From: Azonexus hydrophilus DSM 23864
GTDB lineage: Bacteria > Pseudomonadota > Gammaproteobacteria > Burkholderiales > Rhodocyclaceae
Direction: 5' to 3'
Assembly (NCBI RefSeq): GCF_000429605.1
Contig: NZ_AUCE01000012.1
Coordinates: 496,001-560,000 of the forward strand
DNA: 64,000 bases
Part shown: positions 11,082 through 19,145 of the stretch, one piece after another
How the letters are laid out: every line of letters starts with the position of its first letter
Position numbering within the stretch: the first letter of the stretch is position 1
Notes under the pieces: model-generated
The model's database searches: none
What the model was told of the DNA's origin: nothing
The model's input: the letters and a program-made list of their open reading frames with translations, nothing else
Made by a program: the position numbers and the translations under genes

Positions 11082-12632
11082 TCAGTGAGTATCGAATTCC
11101 GTAGCTGCGGGAGGGGCTAGCACGATGCCCCAGGCCGCGTCCCGGTATCCCGGTTCCCGCCAGTGATGCTGCCATGGAAAGTGTTTGATGTCGGGCTGCT
11201 TGGTGATCCGGTATTCGGTCAGTAGTTGTTGCAGTTCCTTTTCGCCATCCAGTTTGCCATTGTTCGTTGTCCAGACGATGGCGAGGCTTTGCCCGGTCGG
11301 GATACTGCCAGTCGACTGGCCGGCGATTTCAATGCGTGCTTGTGGGAAATAAGGCCGAAGATTGCCGCCAGTCTGGACGCTGTTGGTGATCAGCAGGCCG
11401 TCGCTGAATCCCCGGGCGCGGATGTCGTTCGCCAGTTCGGCGTAGGGAATTCCCCAGCGGCAACGAGAACAGAAGGGTTCCTGGACGAACAGGTTGCCGG
11501 CCCGCATGCCGTAGGCGGTGGCAGTAAAGGCCAGCAGAATGATCATGAACGCCTTGATGCGCCCGGGGGACGGTTGTGATTCGCTGATCTTTGCGGTCAG
11601 CCAGATGACGGTCGGCAGGAACATGGGCAGCAAGCCATGCACGGCGTAATTCGAATGGGCGAACAGTAGTCCCTTGATCAAGACGAGGCCAAACAACTGG
11701 AGCAACAACATGTCGCGCAGCCAGCGCAACAGGTTTACACCGCCGTCGGCAGGCGAGGGGGCCTGCCACAGGCCGCGCCAGATGCCAGGAAAAGTTGCCG
11801 GAACAATGAATATCCATGGTGCGAGAACAAGAATCGGGAGAAGCAGCGCATCGCGTGCCCCGGCGAGCATGCCGGCAGGTGAGTGAGATGCAAGATCAGG
11901 GCGATAGGTGGCGACCAGTTCGTTCAGGCGCTGTGGCTCGCCACTCAGCCAAAGCAGGTAGGGGGCGGCGATCAGCAAGGTCAGCGGCAGGCAGGCAAGG
12001 AGTCGCGCCGAGAACAGGCGCTCCCTGATCTGCGGCTGCAAGCTGCCGGCCAGCAATAGCGCGATGAAGAAAGCAATGAACCAATGTTCGCTGAGCAGGC
12101 CGAGGCCGATGAGCAAGGAAAAAAGTAACGTGTCGCGCCAGCGTCCGTGTTCGGCAAGCTGGATGGCTGCCCACAGGGTGGCCATGATCAGGAACATGGT
12201 CCCGACCCGATGGGTGAAGCCTTCGTGCAATCGCCAGAAGGTCTGGTAAACCGCGGCCAGTGATTCGACCGCAATGAATGCCCACCAGGGGCTACCGGTA
12301 AGGCGCCGGGTAATCAGGAAAATGAAAGCAGCAACGCCGGTCAGCAGCGAATATTTGAGGACGAGAAAACTGGCCGGACCGTGGCCCATGACTTGCTGCA
12401 ACAACCACAGCAGCCAGTTGTAGAGCGGGCCATGCTCAGTGGTGTAGCCATTGGCCAGGGTCTGCACAAGCAGATTGTCGAGCGGGTCGTCTTCGCCCAG
12501 GTTGTTCGAGGCAATGAGGCGGGTCGTACCATGCACGAATGTATAGATCGCAACTGCGATCATCACGCCAGGTAGCGACAGGAAGAATTCCTTCCGCGCC
12601 GGAAAACGTCTGCAGGGGCTGCCAGTGATCAT
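11082..12632 (-). CDS. Multi-spanning membrane protein, probable GT-C/GT39-like glycosyltransferase
   Basis: 516 residues with around ten hydrophobic segments through ~residue 370, then a soluble C-terminal part of ~130 residues. An early loop carries [11 protein letters not shown] followed by [12 protein letters not shown]. This layout (acidic pair after the first membrane helix, then a P-L-Y element) is typical of ArnT/PMT-like GT-C enzymes, which move sugars from polyprenyl phosphates to lipid A, proteins or glycans. The family call is from fold-like pattern only, and the substrate is unknown. Sequence looks less GC-rich than valS. It ends 49 bases from valS, on the same strand. Confidence 0.55.
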   Translation of the reverse strand: MITGSPCRRFPARKEFFLSLPGVMIAVAIYTFVHGTTRLIASNNLGEDDPLDNLLVQTLANGYTTEHGPLYNWLLWLLQQVMGHGPASFLVLKYSLLTGVAAFIFLITRRLTGSPWWAFIAVESLAAVYQTFWRLHEGFTHRVGTMFLIMATLWAAIQLAEHGRWRDTLLFSLLIGLGLLSEHWFIAFFIALLLAGSLQPQIRERLFSARLLACLPLTLLIAAPYLLWLSGEPQRLNELVATYRPDLASHSPAGMLAGARDALLLPILVLAPWIFIVPATFPGIWRGLWQAPSPADGGVNLLRWLRDMLLLQLFGLVLIKGLLFAHSNYAVHGLLPMFLPTVIWLTAKISESQPSPGRIKAFMIILLAFTATAYGMRAGNLFVQEPFCSRCRWGIPYAELANDIRARGFSDGLLITNSVQTGGNLRPYFPQARIEIAGQSTGSIPTGQSLAIVWTTNNGKLDGEKELQQLLTEYRITKQPDIKHFPWQHHWREPGYRDAAWGIVLAPPAATEFDTH

Positions 12633-12642
12633 GGTGCTGGTT

Positions 12643-12670
12643 TGCGATGACCCGCATGCGGGTCATCGCA
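12643..12670. repeat. Perfect 28-bp palindrome at the 3' end of the small unknown gene
   Basis: Arms TGCGATGACCCGCA and TGCGGGTCATCGCA meet without a spacer. The palindrome covers the stop codon of the 113-residue gene and the start-proximal region of the GT-C-like gene. There is no T run, so it could be a terminator-like RNA hairpin or a protein site. Confidence 0.6.
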
Positions 12671-13004
12671 TCTCTTGTTCGGCCAGATAATCGCGAATAG
12701 TCGCTTCAATGATGGTGGGGAGCGCTTGATTCAGCCGCTGGATGATCTGCTGGCTCAGTTCGCGAATGATGGCTTCCTGGGTTTCTGCTGCGCTGATGTC
12801 TGCCGGCTCGGTCCGGGTCTCCGCTTGAATTGCTGGCGAACACGGCATGGTCTTCGCTGGCGGCGGATTTTCGACATCGAAGAGTGTCGGGATGTCGTCG
12901 GCGGGCAATGCGTCGGTGAGCACCGGGACATCCTCGCTGTCGGTGGTGTTCAGGTGACGGCGTTGCATCAGGGCGTCGGCGCGGGCAAGGATGGGGCTGG
13001 GCAT
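12663..13004 (-). CDS. Hypothetical 113-residue protein with amphipathic C-terminus
   Basis: I do not recognise a named domain. The first ~75 residues are Pro/Ala/Asp-rich and look disordered. The last ~40 (EAIIRELSQQIIQRLNQALP and onward) form a predicted amphipathic helix. A strong Shine-Dalgarno sequence (AGGAGG, 13008-13013) supports the ATG at 13004. The preceding holC ends only a few bases upstream, so this is translated as part of a pepA-holC-orf unit. Its position after holC suggests a conserved but uncharacterised companion, without a functional clue. The stop lies inside a 28-bp palindrome. Confidence 0.75.
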   Translation of the reverse strand: MPSPILARADALMQRRHLNTTDSEDVPVLTDALPADDIPTLFDVENPPPAKTMPCSPAIQAETRTEPADISAAETQEAIIRELSQQIIQRLNQALPTIIEATIRDYLAEQEMR

Positions 13005-13012
13005 GCGTCCTC

Positions 13013-13435
13013 CTAGCGGTCGTTCAGGTCAAAGTAACGGACTTCACAGCCCTGTTCCTTGTAAAGACGAACCCGTTCCCGGGCGGCCAGTCGTTCATCC
13101 TCGTCCTGGCCGACGACTTCGATCAGGCTCTGGAAGCGCTGGTAGGCGGCCGGGATGTCGCGCGAAAGATTCATCAGTCTTTCGGTTTGCGCGATCTTGT
13201 CCAGCTTGACGGCGATCAGGATAGTCGTTTCGTCGGCATGCGGCGCGTCGGCCCGGCAGTGCGGGACGAAACTCAACTGGTCGCGCGTCCATAGCAGGCG
13301 GTCGACACTGTCGGCGACCGCTTGGTCCGGCGCATAGACCAGCATCGGCTTGCGTTTGGCCCAGGCGCCGCCGATCAGTGCGCAGGCGGCGGCGATCTTG
13401 TCCGATGCCCCGTGGTAGAAGAAGACCTGGGTCAA
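13013..13435 (-). CDS. holC: DNA polymerase III subunit chi
   Basis: 140 residues starting (TTG) TQVFFYHGASDK, followed by AKRKPMLVYAPDQ, LLWTRDQLSFVPHC and the C-terminal LYKEQGCEVRYFD. All are typical of HolC, the clamp-loader chi subunit that contacts SSB. TTG at 13433-13435 is the best start because family homology begins at the next residue. It overlaps the pepA stop (ATTGA), so translation is coupled; no ATG fits. pepA-holC adjacency is common in Proteobacteria, in E. coli as well (pepA-holC-valS), and valS is indeed close by here. Confidence 0.93.
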   Translation of the reverse strand: MTQVFFYHGASDKIAAACALIGGAWAKRKPMLVYAPDQAVADSVDRLLWTRDQLSFVPHCRADAPHADETTILIAVKLDKIAQTERLMNLSRDIPAAYQRFQSLIEVVGQDEDERLAARERVRLYKEQGCEVRYFDLNDR

Positions 13436-14928
13436 TCGACTTGTCCGGCGCGTTGCATCAGGTACTGGGTCAGCAGCGGAACCGGCCGCCCGGTGGCGCC
13501 CTTGTCCTTGCCCGAGGTCCAGGCCGTGCCGGCGATGTCGAGGTGCGCCCAGTCGTATTTCTTGGTGAACCGCGACAGGAAGCAGGCGGCGCTGATCGCA
13601 CCGCCCCAGCGGCCACCGATGTTGGCCATGTCGGCAAACGGACTTTTCAGCAAATCCTGGTATTCGTCCCACAGCGGCAGGTGCCAGGCGCGGTCGCCGG
13701 TTTCCTCGCCGGCTTCGAGCAGGTCGCGGGCCAGGCTGTCCTTGTTGGCGAACAGGCCGGTGGCAACGTTGCCGAGGGCGACGACGCAGGCGCCGGTGAG
13801 GGTGGCGACGTCGATGACGATCTCGGGGTTGAAGCGCTCGGCGTAGGTCAGCGCGTCGCAGAGGATCAGGCGGCCTTCAGCGTCGGTGTTGAGGATTTCG
13901 ATGGTCTGGCCGGACATCGAGGTGACGATGTCGCCCGGGCGGGTGGCCTTGCCGTCGGGCATGTTCTCGGTCGCCGGCACGATTACCGTCAGGTTGATCG
14001 GCAGGGCCATCTTCGCCACCGCCTTGATCGCGCCGAGCACGCTGGCGGCGCCGCACATGTCGTACTTCATCTCGTCCATGTCGGCACCAGGCTTCAGCGA
14101 AATGCCACCGGTGTCGAAAGTGACGCCCTTGCCGACCAGGATCACGGGTTTTTCGGACTTGGCTGCGCCCTTGTAATGCAGGACGATCAGTTTGGGTGGC
14201 TGTTCGGCGCCATGGGCAACCGCCAGCAGCGAATGCATGCCGAGGGCTTCCATGTCGCTGCGTTCGAGGACCTCGCAGTCCAGTCCGAATTCTGCGGCCA
14301 GCGCCCGGGCTTGTTCGGCGAGATAGGTCGGGTGGCAGACATTCGGCGGCAGGTTGCCGAGATCGCGCGTCAAGGCGCAGGCTTCGCCGATGGCCAGGCC
14401 TTGCTGCAGGGCGTTTTCAGCCAGGCCGAGTTCGTTGCGCCGTTCGACGATCAGGGTCAGCTTGCGCAGCGGTCGACGGGGCTCGTCGGCCTTGCTCTTG
14501 AATTGCTCGAAGCGGTAGGTGGCGGTCAGCGCGCTGACCACTGCCTGGCGGATGCGCCAGGCAATGCCGCGTTTGCGGACGGCGACTTCGCTGAGGAACA
14601 CGCTGGCATCCTGGGCGCCGGTTCCGTCGAGGGCCTTGACCGCCGTGCGGATGGCGGAACAGTAGTCCTTTTCCCGGAAGTCCTTTTCTTTGCCCAGGCC
14701 GACCAGCAGGATGCGGTCGCTGAGCGTGCCGGGAACGTTGTGCAGCAGCAGGGTGGAGCCAGACTTGCCGTTCATGTCGCCGCGCCGGACGATTTCACCG
14801 ATGAAACCGCCGGATGCGTTGTCGAGCAGTTCGGCGGAAAGCGTCAGGCGCCGGTTCTCGAACACGCCGACGACGACGCAAGCGCTGCGCTGTTTCTCCG
14901 GGCTACCACTTTTTATGCTAAATTCCAC
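13432..14928 (-). CDS. pepA: Leucyl (cytosol) aminopeptidase PepA
   Basis: 498 residues, M17 family dinuclear metallopeptidase that releases N-terminal residues. The C-terminal catalytic domain shows KGVTFDTGGISLKPG, the signature NTDAEGRLILCDALTYAE and the metal-ligand region DEMKYDMCGAASV. The N-terminal ~160 residues form the macrodomain-like part used in E. coli PepA for DNA binding. The start is GTG (14926-14928), supported by AGGAG a few bases upstream. It begins an operon with holC and diverges from lptF-lptG, as in many Proteobacteria. Confidence 0.97.
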   Translation of the reverse strand: MEFSIKSGSPEKQRSACVVVGVFENRRLTLSAELLDNASGGFIGEIVRRGDMNGKSGSTLLLHNVPGTLSDRILLVGLGKEKDFREKDYCSAIRTAVKALDGTGAQDASVFLSEVAVRKRGIAWRIRQAVVSALTATYRFEQFKSKADEPRRPLRKLTLIVERRNELGLAENALQQGLAIGEACALTRDLGNLPPNVCHPTYLAEQARALAAEFGLDCEVLERSDMEALGMHSLLAVAHGAEQPPKLIVLHYKGAAKSEKPVILVGKGVTFDTGGISLKPGADMDEMKYDMCGAASVLGAIKAVAKMALPINLTVIVPATENMPDGKATRPGDIVTSMSGQTIEILNTDAEGRLILCDALTYAERFNPEIVIDVATLTGACVVALGNVATGLFANKDSLARDLLEAGEETGDRAWHLPLWDEYQDLLKSPFADMANIGGRWGGAISAACFLSRFTKKYDWAHLDIAGTAWTSGKDKGATGRPVPLLTQYLMQRAGQVD

Positions 14929-14963
14929 GCGCTGCTCCTAGTACCAAGGAAATATCGGCATCC

Positions 14964-14986
14964 CGTGGATTATCCACGTATTTTTT
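14964..14986 (+). terminator. Terminator-like hairpin just upstream of lptF
   Basis: CGTGGA-TTA-TCCACG followed by TATTTTTT reads as a short intrinsic terminator on the plus strand, ending 15 bases before the lptF start codon. It could attenuate lptF or stop stray transcription entering the pair. Confidence 0.4.
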
Positions 14987-15001
14987 CGGTTTCGTCAAAG
15001 C

Positions 15002-16096
15002 ATGATATTCGAGCGCACCGCAAGGCGTGAATTCGCTCAGGCAGCAGCTGGCATCAGCATTGTCCTGCTGGCCATTGTCACCTCCATCCAGTTGATCCGG
15101 CTCCTCAAGGATGCCGCCGGCGGTCATGTCGCACCCGAAGGGGTGGTGGCATTGCTGGGTTTTGCGCTGGTCAAGTTTTTGCCGATGCTGCTGACCCTGA
15201 CGCTTTTCGTTTCAGTCCTGCTGCCTTTGACCAGAATGTACCGGGATTCGGAAATGGTTGTCTGGTTTGCCAGCGGCATGCCCTTGACCGACTGGCTCCG
15301 TCCGGTCTTGCGTTTTGCCTTGCCGCTGGTGGTGGTGATTGCAGTGCTTTCGCTTTCTTTGTCGCCATGGGCAAACCGAGTTCAGGGGGATTATCTTGCA
15401 GAGTTGTCAGCGCGCTCCGAGCTGACGACGATATCGCCAGGAGCCTTTACCGAGGTGCGCAATGGACGGCTGGTCTATTTTGTCGAGCGGCTTGATGGCG
15501 AGGTCGACAAGATCGGCAATGTTTTCATGGCCTCCATTCAGGAGGGGAAACTCGGCGTCGTGATGTCGGTGGGGGGGCGGCAGGAAACCCGTGAAAACGG
15601 TGATCGCTTTCTGGTTCTGGAAAATGGCCGGCGCTATGAAGTGGAGCCGGGTAGCGCGGCCTTCAAGATCATGGATTTTGAGCGTTATGCGGTGCGCAAC
15701 TCGGGAGGTGAGGTGCGCAAGACGAGCATGTCGCCAAGCAGGATGTCTCTTGCAGAATTGCTTGAGCAGCCATCCGCCGAGAATCTGGGGGAGTTGATCT
15801 GGCGCCTGGCTATGCCGGTGTCGGCCTTGCTGCTGGCTGTAATGGCGCTGCCTCTGGCTTACGTCAATCCTCGCTCGGGGCGTTCCGCCAATCTGTTGAT
15901 CGCGATTCTGGTTTATGCGATCTACAGTAACCTGATCCTGACCTGTCAGGCTTGGTTCATTGGCGGAAAGCTGCCGTTTCTGGTTGCCGTATTGTTGCCG
16001 CATGTCCTGATGTTGTTGCCGATGGTGGCTTTGTATTACGGACGGATGTCAGGTTTCAGGCTCAAGCGGGTGAATGCTGCTGGGGTAATGCGATGA
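15002..16096 (+). CDS. lptF: LPS export ABC transporter permease LptF
   Basis: 364-residue inner-membrane protein with three hydrophobic segments in the first ~125 residues, a periplasmic beta-jellyroll-type domain (~130-265) and three more at the C-terminus. The N-terminus MIFERTARREFAQAAAG and the segment YRDSEMVVWFASGMPLTDW are typical of LptF. With LptG and the LptB ATPase (not in the window) it extracts lipopolysaccharide from the inner membrane. It overlaps lptG by four bases (ATGA). Divergence from pepA is the standard proteobacterial arrangement. Confidence 0.96.
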   Translation: MIFERTARREFAQAAAGISIVLLAIVTSIQLIRLLKDAAGGHVAPEGVVALLGFALVKFLPMLLTLTLFVSVLLPLTRMYRDSEMVVWFASGMPLTDWLRPVLRFALPLVVVIAVLSLSLSPWANRVQGDYLAELSARSELTTISPGAFTEVRNGRLVYFVERLDGEVDKIGNVFMASIQEGKLGVVMSVGGRQETRENGDRFLVLENGRRYEVEPGSAAFKIMDFERYAVRNSGGEVRKTSMSPSRMSLAELLEQPSAENLGELIWRLAMPVSALLLAVMALPLAYVNPRSGRSANLLIAILVYAIYSNLILTCQAWFIGGKLPFLVAVLLPHVLMLLPMVALYYGRMSGFRLKRVNAAGVMR

Positions 16097-17166
16097 TCCA
16101 TCGTCGTTATTTGATGCGCGAGGCGTTGAAGGCCGTTTTCCTGGTGTTGCTGGCCTTCGTCGTTCTGTTTGCCTTTTTCGATTTCATCGAAGAAGCCCGC
16201 AGCGTCGGCCAGGGGCGTTATGGCATCGGGGTTGCGTTGGGGTATGTGTTTTTCTCCATCCCCGGCCTGGCTTATGAGTTCATTCCTGTTGCCTGTCTGA
16301 TCGGGACTTTGTATGCCCTGGCAACATTTGCCAGGCATTCCGAAATTGTCGTGCTGCGCGCTTCGGGCATGTCGATGGCGCAGTTGCTAGGGGTGTTCTA
16401 CCGCGTTGCCGCGATCCTGGCCATCCTGACCTTCGTTCTGGGGGAGCTGGTGGTTCCGTTCAGCGGACGGATGGGGCAGGAATTGAAGTCACAGGCGATG
16501 AACAAGCCATTTGCCCAGCAAGGATTCCTGAGTGGGGTCTGGATCAAGGACGGGATGGAATTCATCAATTTCCGGCAGGCTGCCAGTGACAGTTTCCTTG
16601 AGCGGGTACGTATCTACCGGTTCGATAGCAGCGGAGCCTTGCAGTCGGTTCTCGATGCCCGTACGGCGACATTCGCCGATGACGGAAAGTGGGTGCTGGA
16701 TGGTCTGGTCAAGACGACGATCAATGATGACGTCGCCCGGGTCGAGCACCAGGAGACAGATGTCTGGCAGTCGTCGATCACACCGCGCTTGTTGTCGTCG
16801 CTGATGGTGCTCCCGGAGCGAATGTCCCTGTACGACCTGTTTCGCTATACGCGACATCTGTCGGCAAACCGCCAGAACACCGAACGCTACGAAATCGCCA
16901 TCTGGAAGAAGCTGTTCTACCCCTTGGCCTCGCTGGTCATGGTGACCCTGGCGCTGCCTTTCGGTTACGTACACGACCGGGTTGGTGGTGTCAGCCTGAA
17001 GATCTTCGCGGGGGTGATGCTGGGGATTGCCTTTTACGCCCTCAATGGCCTGTTCTCGAATCTCGGCGTGATCAACGCCTGGCCGCCGATGGCCAGTGCG
17101 GCAGCGCCGGCGGCGCTATTTTTCCTGGCGGCGGTTTCGCTGATCTGGTGGGTCGAGCGGCGCTGA
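16093..17166 (+). CDS. lptG: LPS export ABC transporter permease LptG
   Basis: 357 residues, partner permease of LptF with the same three-plus-three membrane layout around a periplasmic domain. Recognisable elements are MIHRRYLMREALKAV, YEFIPVACLIGTLYALA and SEIVVLRASGMSMAQL. The ATG at 16093 is chosen because it overlaps the lptF stop and gives the family N-terminus; a longer in-frame reading inside lptF is not believable. Its last 51 bases overlap the 3' end of the convergent RDD gene. Confidence 0.95.
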   Translation: MIHRRYLMREALKAVFLVLLAFVVLFAFFDFIEEARSVGQGRYGIGVALGYVFFSIPGLAYEFIPVACLIGTLYALATFARHSEIVVLRASGMSMAQLLGVFYRVAAILAILTFVLGELVVPFSGRMGQELKSQAMNKPFAQQGFLSGVWIKDGMEFINFRQAASDSFLERVRIYRFDSSGALQSVLDARTATFADDGKWVLDGLVKTTINDDVARVEHQETDVWQSSITPRLLSSLMVLPERMSLYDLFRYTRHLSANRQNTERYEIAIWKKLFYPLASLVMVTLALPFGYVHDRVGGVSLKIFAGVMLGIAFYALNGLFSNLGVINAWPPMASAAAPAALFFLAAVSLIWWVERR

Positions 17167-17580
17167 GGTCGCTTCCCGGTCGATGCGCGTGCCGGCGATC
17201 CGGTCATGCAGGAACAGTCCCTCGCGGTCGAACAAAGCCCAGAAAATGCCGATGCCGAACAGCACAATGCTGGGCCAGGCGGCCATGTAGCGAAGGATGG
17301 CCTGCAGGGGGCGGAGCGGCATGCCGCTCTGGTCGACCACGCGCAGTTTCCAGGTTTTCATGGGCAGCGTCTGGCCGCCATGCAGCCAGCACCAGATGAA
17401 ATAGGCGCCAAGCACCAGGAAGACATGCAGCCAGAGCAGTTTTCCGCCCGGGTTGAAGCCGAAGCCGGACAGGATGACCTGCGGGAACAGGAAGGTGGCG
17501 AGCAGGATGGCGAAGACGACGAGGCCTTCGTAGAGCATGGCGCCGAGGCGGCGGCCCAGACTGGATGGATCGTGAATCAT
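17116..17580 (-). CDS. RDD family membrane protein
   Basis: 154 residues with three hydrophobic segments. The RDD signature appears as SLGRRLGAMLYEGL at the start and GGQTLPMKTWKLRVVD and LHDRIAGTRI later, with the conserved Arg, Asp and Asp positions. Function of the family is poorly known; some members are linked to ion transport. It is the last gene of a minus-strand unit with a sigma factor, DUF3619 and DUF3106, 14 bases after the DUF3106 gene. The C-terminal tail is hydrophilic and coded in the 51-base overlap with lptG. Confidence 0.85.
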   Translation of the reverse strand: MIHDPSSLGRRLGAMLYEGLVVFAILLATFLFPQVILSGFGFNPGGKLLWLHVFLVLGAYFIWCWLHGGQTLPMKTWKLRVVDQSGMPLRPLQAILRYMAAWPSIVLFGIGIFWALFDREGLFLHDRIAGTRIDREATSAPLDPPDQRNRRQEK

Positions 17581-17594
17581 GCGGTACAGCCGGC

Positions 17595-18101
17595 TTACTC
17601 GACGGAGGCGGCTGTCGCTTCCTCCGTTCCGGTTTCCGGTTCAGGTGGCGGGGCGAGAAGGATAGCCGATTTGTGGTTCTCGCGGACTCCTTGTCGTTTT
17701 TCCTCGGGCAGTTGCTTGTAGGCCGACCACTTTTTCTTGATCACTTCCTTCTCGTCCGTGGGCAGTCGATTGATCTCCAGGTAGTTCTCGCGCACCTTGG
17801 CTCGCTGCTCGGGCGTCATTTTTGCCCAGTCGTTCATCCGGGCCTGGAAACGCTGTTTTTCGGTTTCCGACATTGATGGATAGCGGGCGGCCGACGCCAG
17901 CCACTGCTTGCGCCTGACGTGTTCCATCGCACTCCATTCATCAGCCAGCGGCGCCAGTATCTTGCGCTGACTGGCCGGCAGTGCCTGCCATTCCGGTTGC
18001 GGCGCGGTGCCGATGATTGCTGTCGTCGGCGGTGCGGCATGGGCTGGAAACTGGCAGGCCAGCGCCAGGATCAGTCCTCGGATGAGTTGTCTTTGAGCCA
18101 T
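17595..18101 (-). CDS. DUF3106 family exported protein
   Basis: 168 residues beginning with a signal peptide (hydrophobic LIRGLILALACQF, AHA/AP cleavage region). The mature part is helical, with repeated W-x-x-L/M-T-P-E-Q-R-like units (WQALPASQRKILAPL, WAKMTPEQRAKVREN, WSAYKQLPEEKRQGV). This is the DUF3106 pattern common in Betaproteobacteria, and it resembles metal- or stress-sensing helical periplasmic proteins such as CpxP/Spy only in general style. It overlaps the DUF3619 gene by 31 bases. Its place behind an ECF sigma factor suggests a periplasmic stress role (inference). Confidence 0.85.
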   Translation of the reverse strand: MAQRQLIRGLILALACQFPAHAAPPTTAIIGTAPQPEWQALPASQRKILAPLADEWSAMEHVRRKQWLASAARYPSMSETEKQRFQARMNDWAKMTPEQRAKVRENYLEINRLPTDEKEVIKKKWSAYKQLPEEKRQGVRENHKSAILLAPPPEPETGTEEATAASVE

Positions 18102-18469
18102 TCAAGGAAATCCCTGTCGAGCAATACGTCCGGAGGCAGGTCGTCGGTCAGCAGTGCGCTGTCGATGGCCTCGATCTCGGCGACGTAGCGTTCGCTGTGC
18201 CAATGGAAAGCCAGCCACATGCCGAACAGTAGTGCGAGGATTGCCAGCAGCGAACGTCCGATGGCGGAAACTTCCTGTTTCCCCCCGATGGTCGGGCTGC
18301 CGGCCGGATAGCCGGCCAGCTCCGCCACCAGCTGGTGTTCGGGCTGTTTTTGCCGGTTCAGTGCCATGTGGCGAGCGGCTTCCAGGCGACGGGAAGCCGC
18401 CGGGGAGACGTCCCGCAAGCCATGATTCAGCACCTGCCTGATGCGATATGCCTGTCTTTCTACATTCAT
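18071..18469 (-). CDS. DUF3619 family single-pass membrane protein, possible anti-sigma partner
   Basis: 132 residues: a cytoplasmic helical N-terminus (~1-70) with an RRLEAAR segment, one transmembrane helix (~71-90) and a short acidic outer tail (LLTDDLPPDVLLD, FLEWLKDN). The family is DUF3619. A small soluble domain, one membrane helix and co-translation with an ECF sigma gene (ATGA overlap at 18466-18469) is the usual layout of anti-sigma factors. I see no zinc-binding anti-sigma motif (HxxxCxxC), so that role is inference. Confidence 0.85.
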   Translation of the reverse strand: MNVERQAYRIRQVLNHGLRDVSPAASRRLEAARHMALNRQKQPEHQLVAELAGYPAGSPTIGGKQEVSAIGRSLLAILALLFGMWLAFHWHSERYVAEIEAIDSALLTDDLPPDVLLDRDFLEWLKDNSSED

Positions 18470-19086
18470 AAACTGATCCCCATTGCCGCCAGCGCTGCCG
18501 CCAGCGTGTGCGTTGCACGCGAGCAATGGGTCTTGACGCTTCCTTCGGAACATCCCATTGCATTTGCCGTCTCGGCGACATCCATTTCCTCCCAGTAACG
18601 CATGACAAAGGCTTCGCGTTGACGTGGCGGAAGTTTTTTTATTTCGTTTTCGATCACCGCCAGTGTCCTGCTTTGCAGCAGCTCGCTTTCCGGCGTTTTG
18701 GCGTTGCCCTGATCCTGGCCGGATTGCAGTGTGTCGAGCGGATCCTGTTCGTCGTCGTCCTGGCTGAAAACCGACAGCGCGGTGGTCCACAGGTTACGCA
18801 CCTTGCTGCGCCGGAAATGGTCGCGGATGGTGTTCTGCAGGATGCGCTGGAACAGCATCGGAAATTCCTCGGCCGGCCGGTCGCCGTATTTCTCGGCGAG
18901 CTTCATCATCGCATCCTGGACGATGTCGAGGGCGGCTTCTTCTTCGCGTACCGCATAGAGCGCCTGCTTGAAGGCGCGGCGTTCCGAGGATTCGAGGAAG
19001 GTGGCGAGCTGGTGCGGCGAGGCCAGGATTGTTCTTTCGGCAAAAAGGCACGGATGCTGTTGTTTTTCAGGGGGTACCTTGACCAC
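18466..19086 (-). CDS. ECF-type RNA polymerase sigma factor
   Basis: 206 residues. Region 2 is seen in FKQALYAVREEEAALDIVQDAM, MLFQRILQNTIRDHFRR; region 4 in LPPRQREAFVMRYWEEMDVAETANAMGCSEGSVKTHCSRA, a clear helix-turn-helix for the -35 element. An acidic linker (QDDDEQDPLD) separates them. The GTG at 19086 is the only normal start that keeps region 2 intact, but no Shine-Dalgarno sequence precedes it. It is the first gene of an operon with DUF3619, DUF3106 and RDD genes and diverges from ilvB. The target regulon is unknown; autoregulation is common for such operons. Confidence 0.92.
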   Translation of the reverse strand: MVKVPPEKQQHPCLFAERTILASPHQLATFLESSERRAFKQALYAVREEEAALDIVQDAMMKLAEKYGDRPAEEFPMLFQRILQNTIRDHFRRSKVRNLWTTALSVFSQDDDEQDPLDTLQSGQDQGNAKTPESELLQSRTLAVIENEIKKLPPRQREAFVMRYWEEMDVAETANAMGCSEGSVKTHCSRATHTLAAALAAMGISL

Positions 19087-19145
19087 CGGGGGGCGTGTCG
19101 ATTAAGGTTACGCCCTTTTCAGTCAACAGCTTTTTGGGCTTGCAT

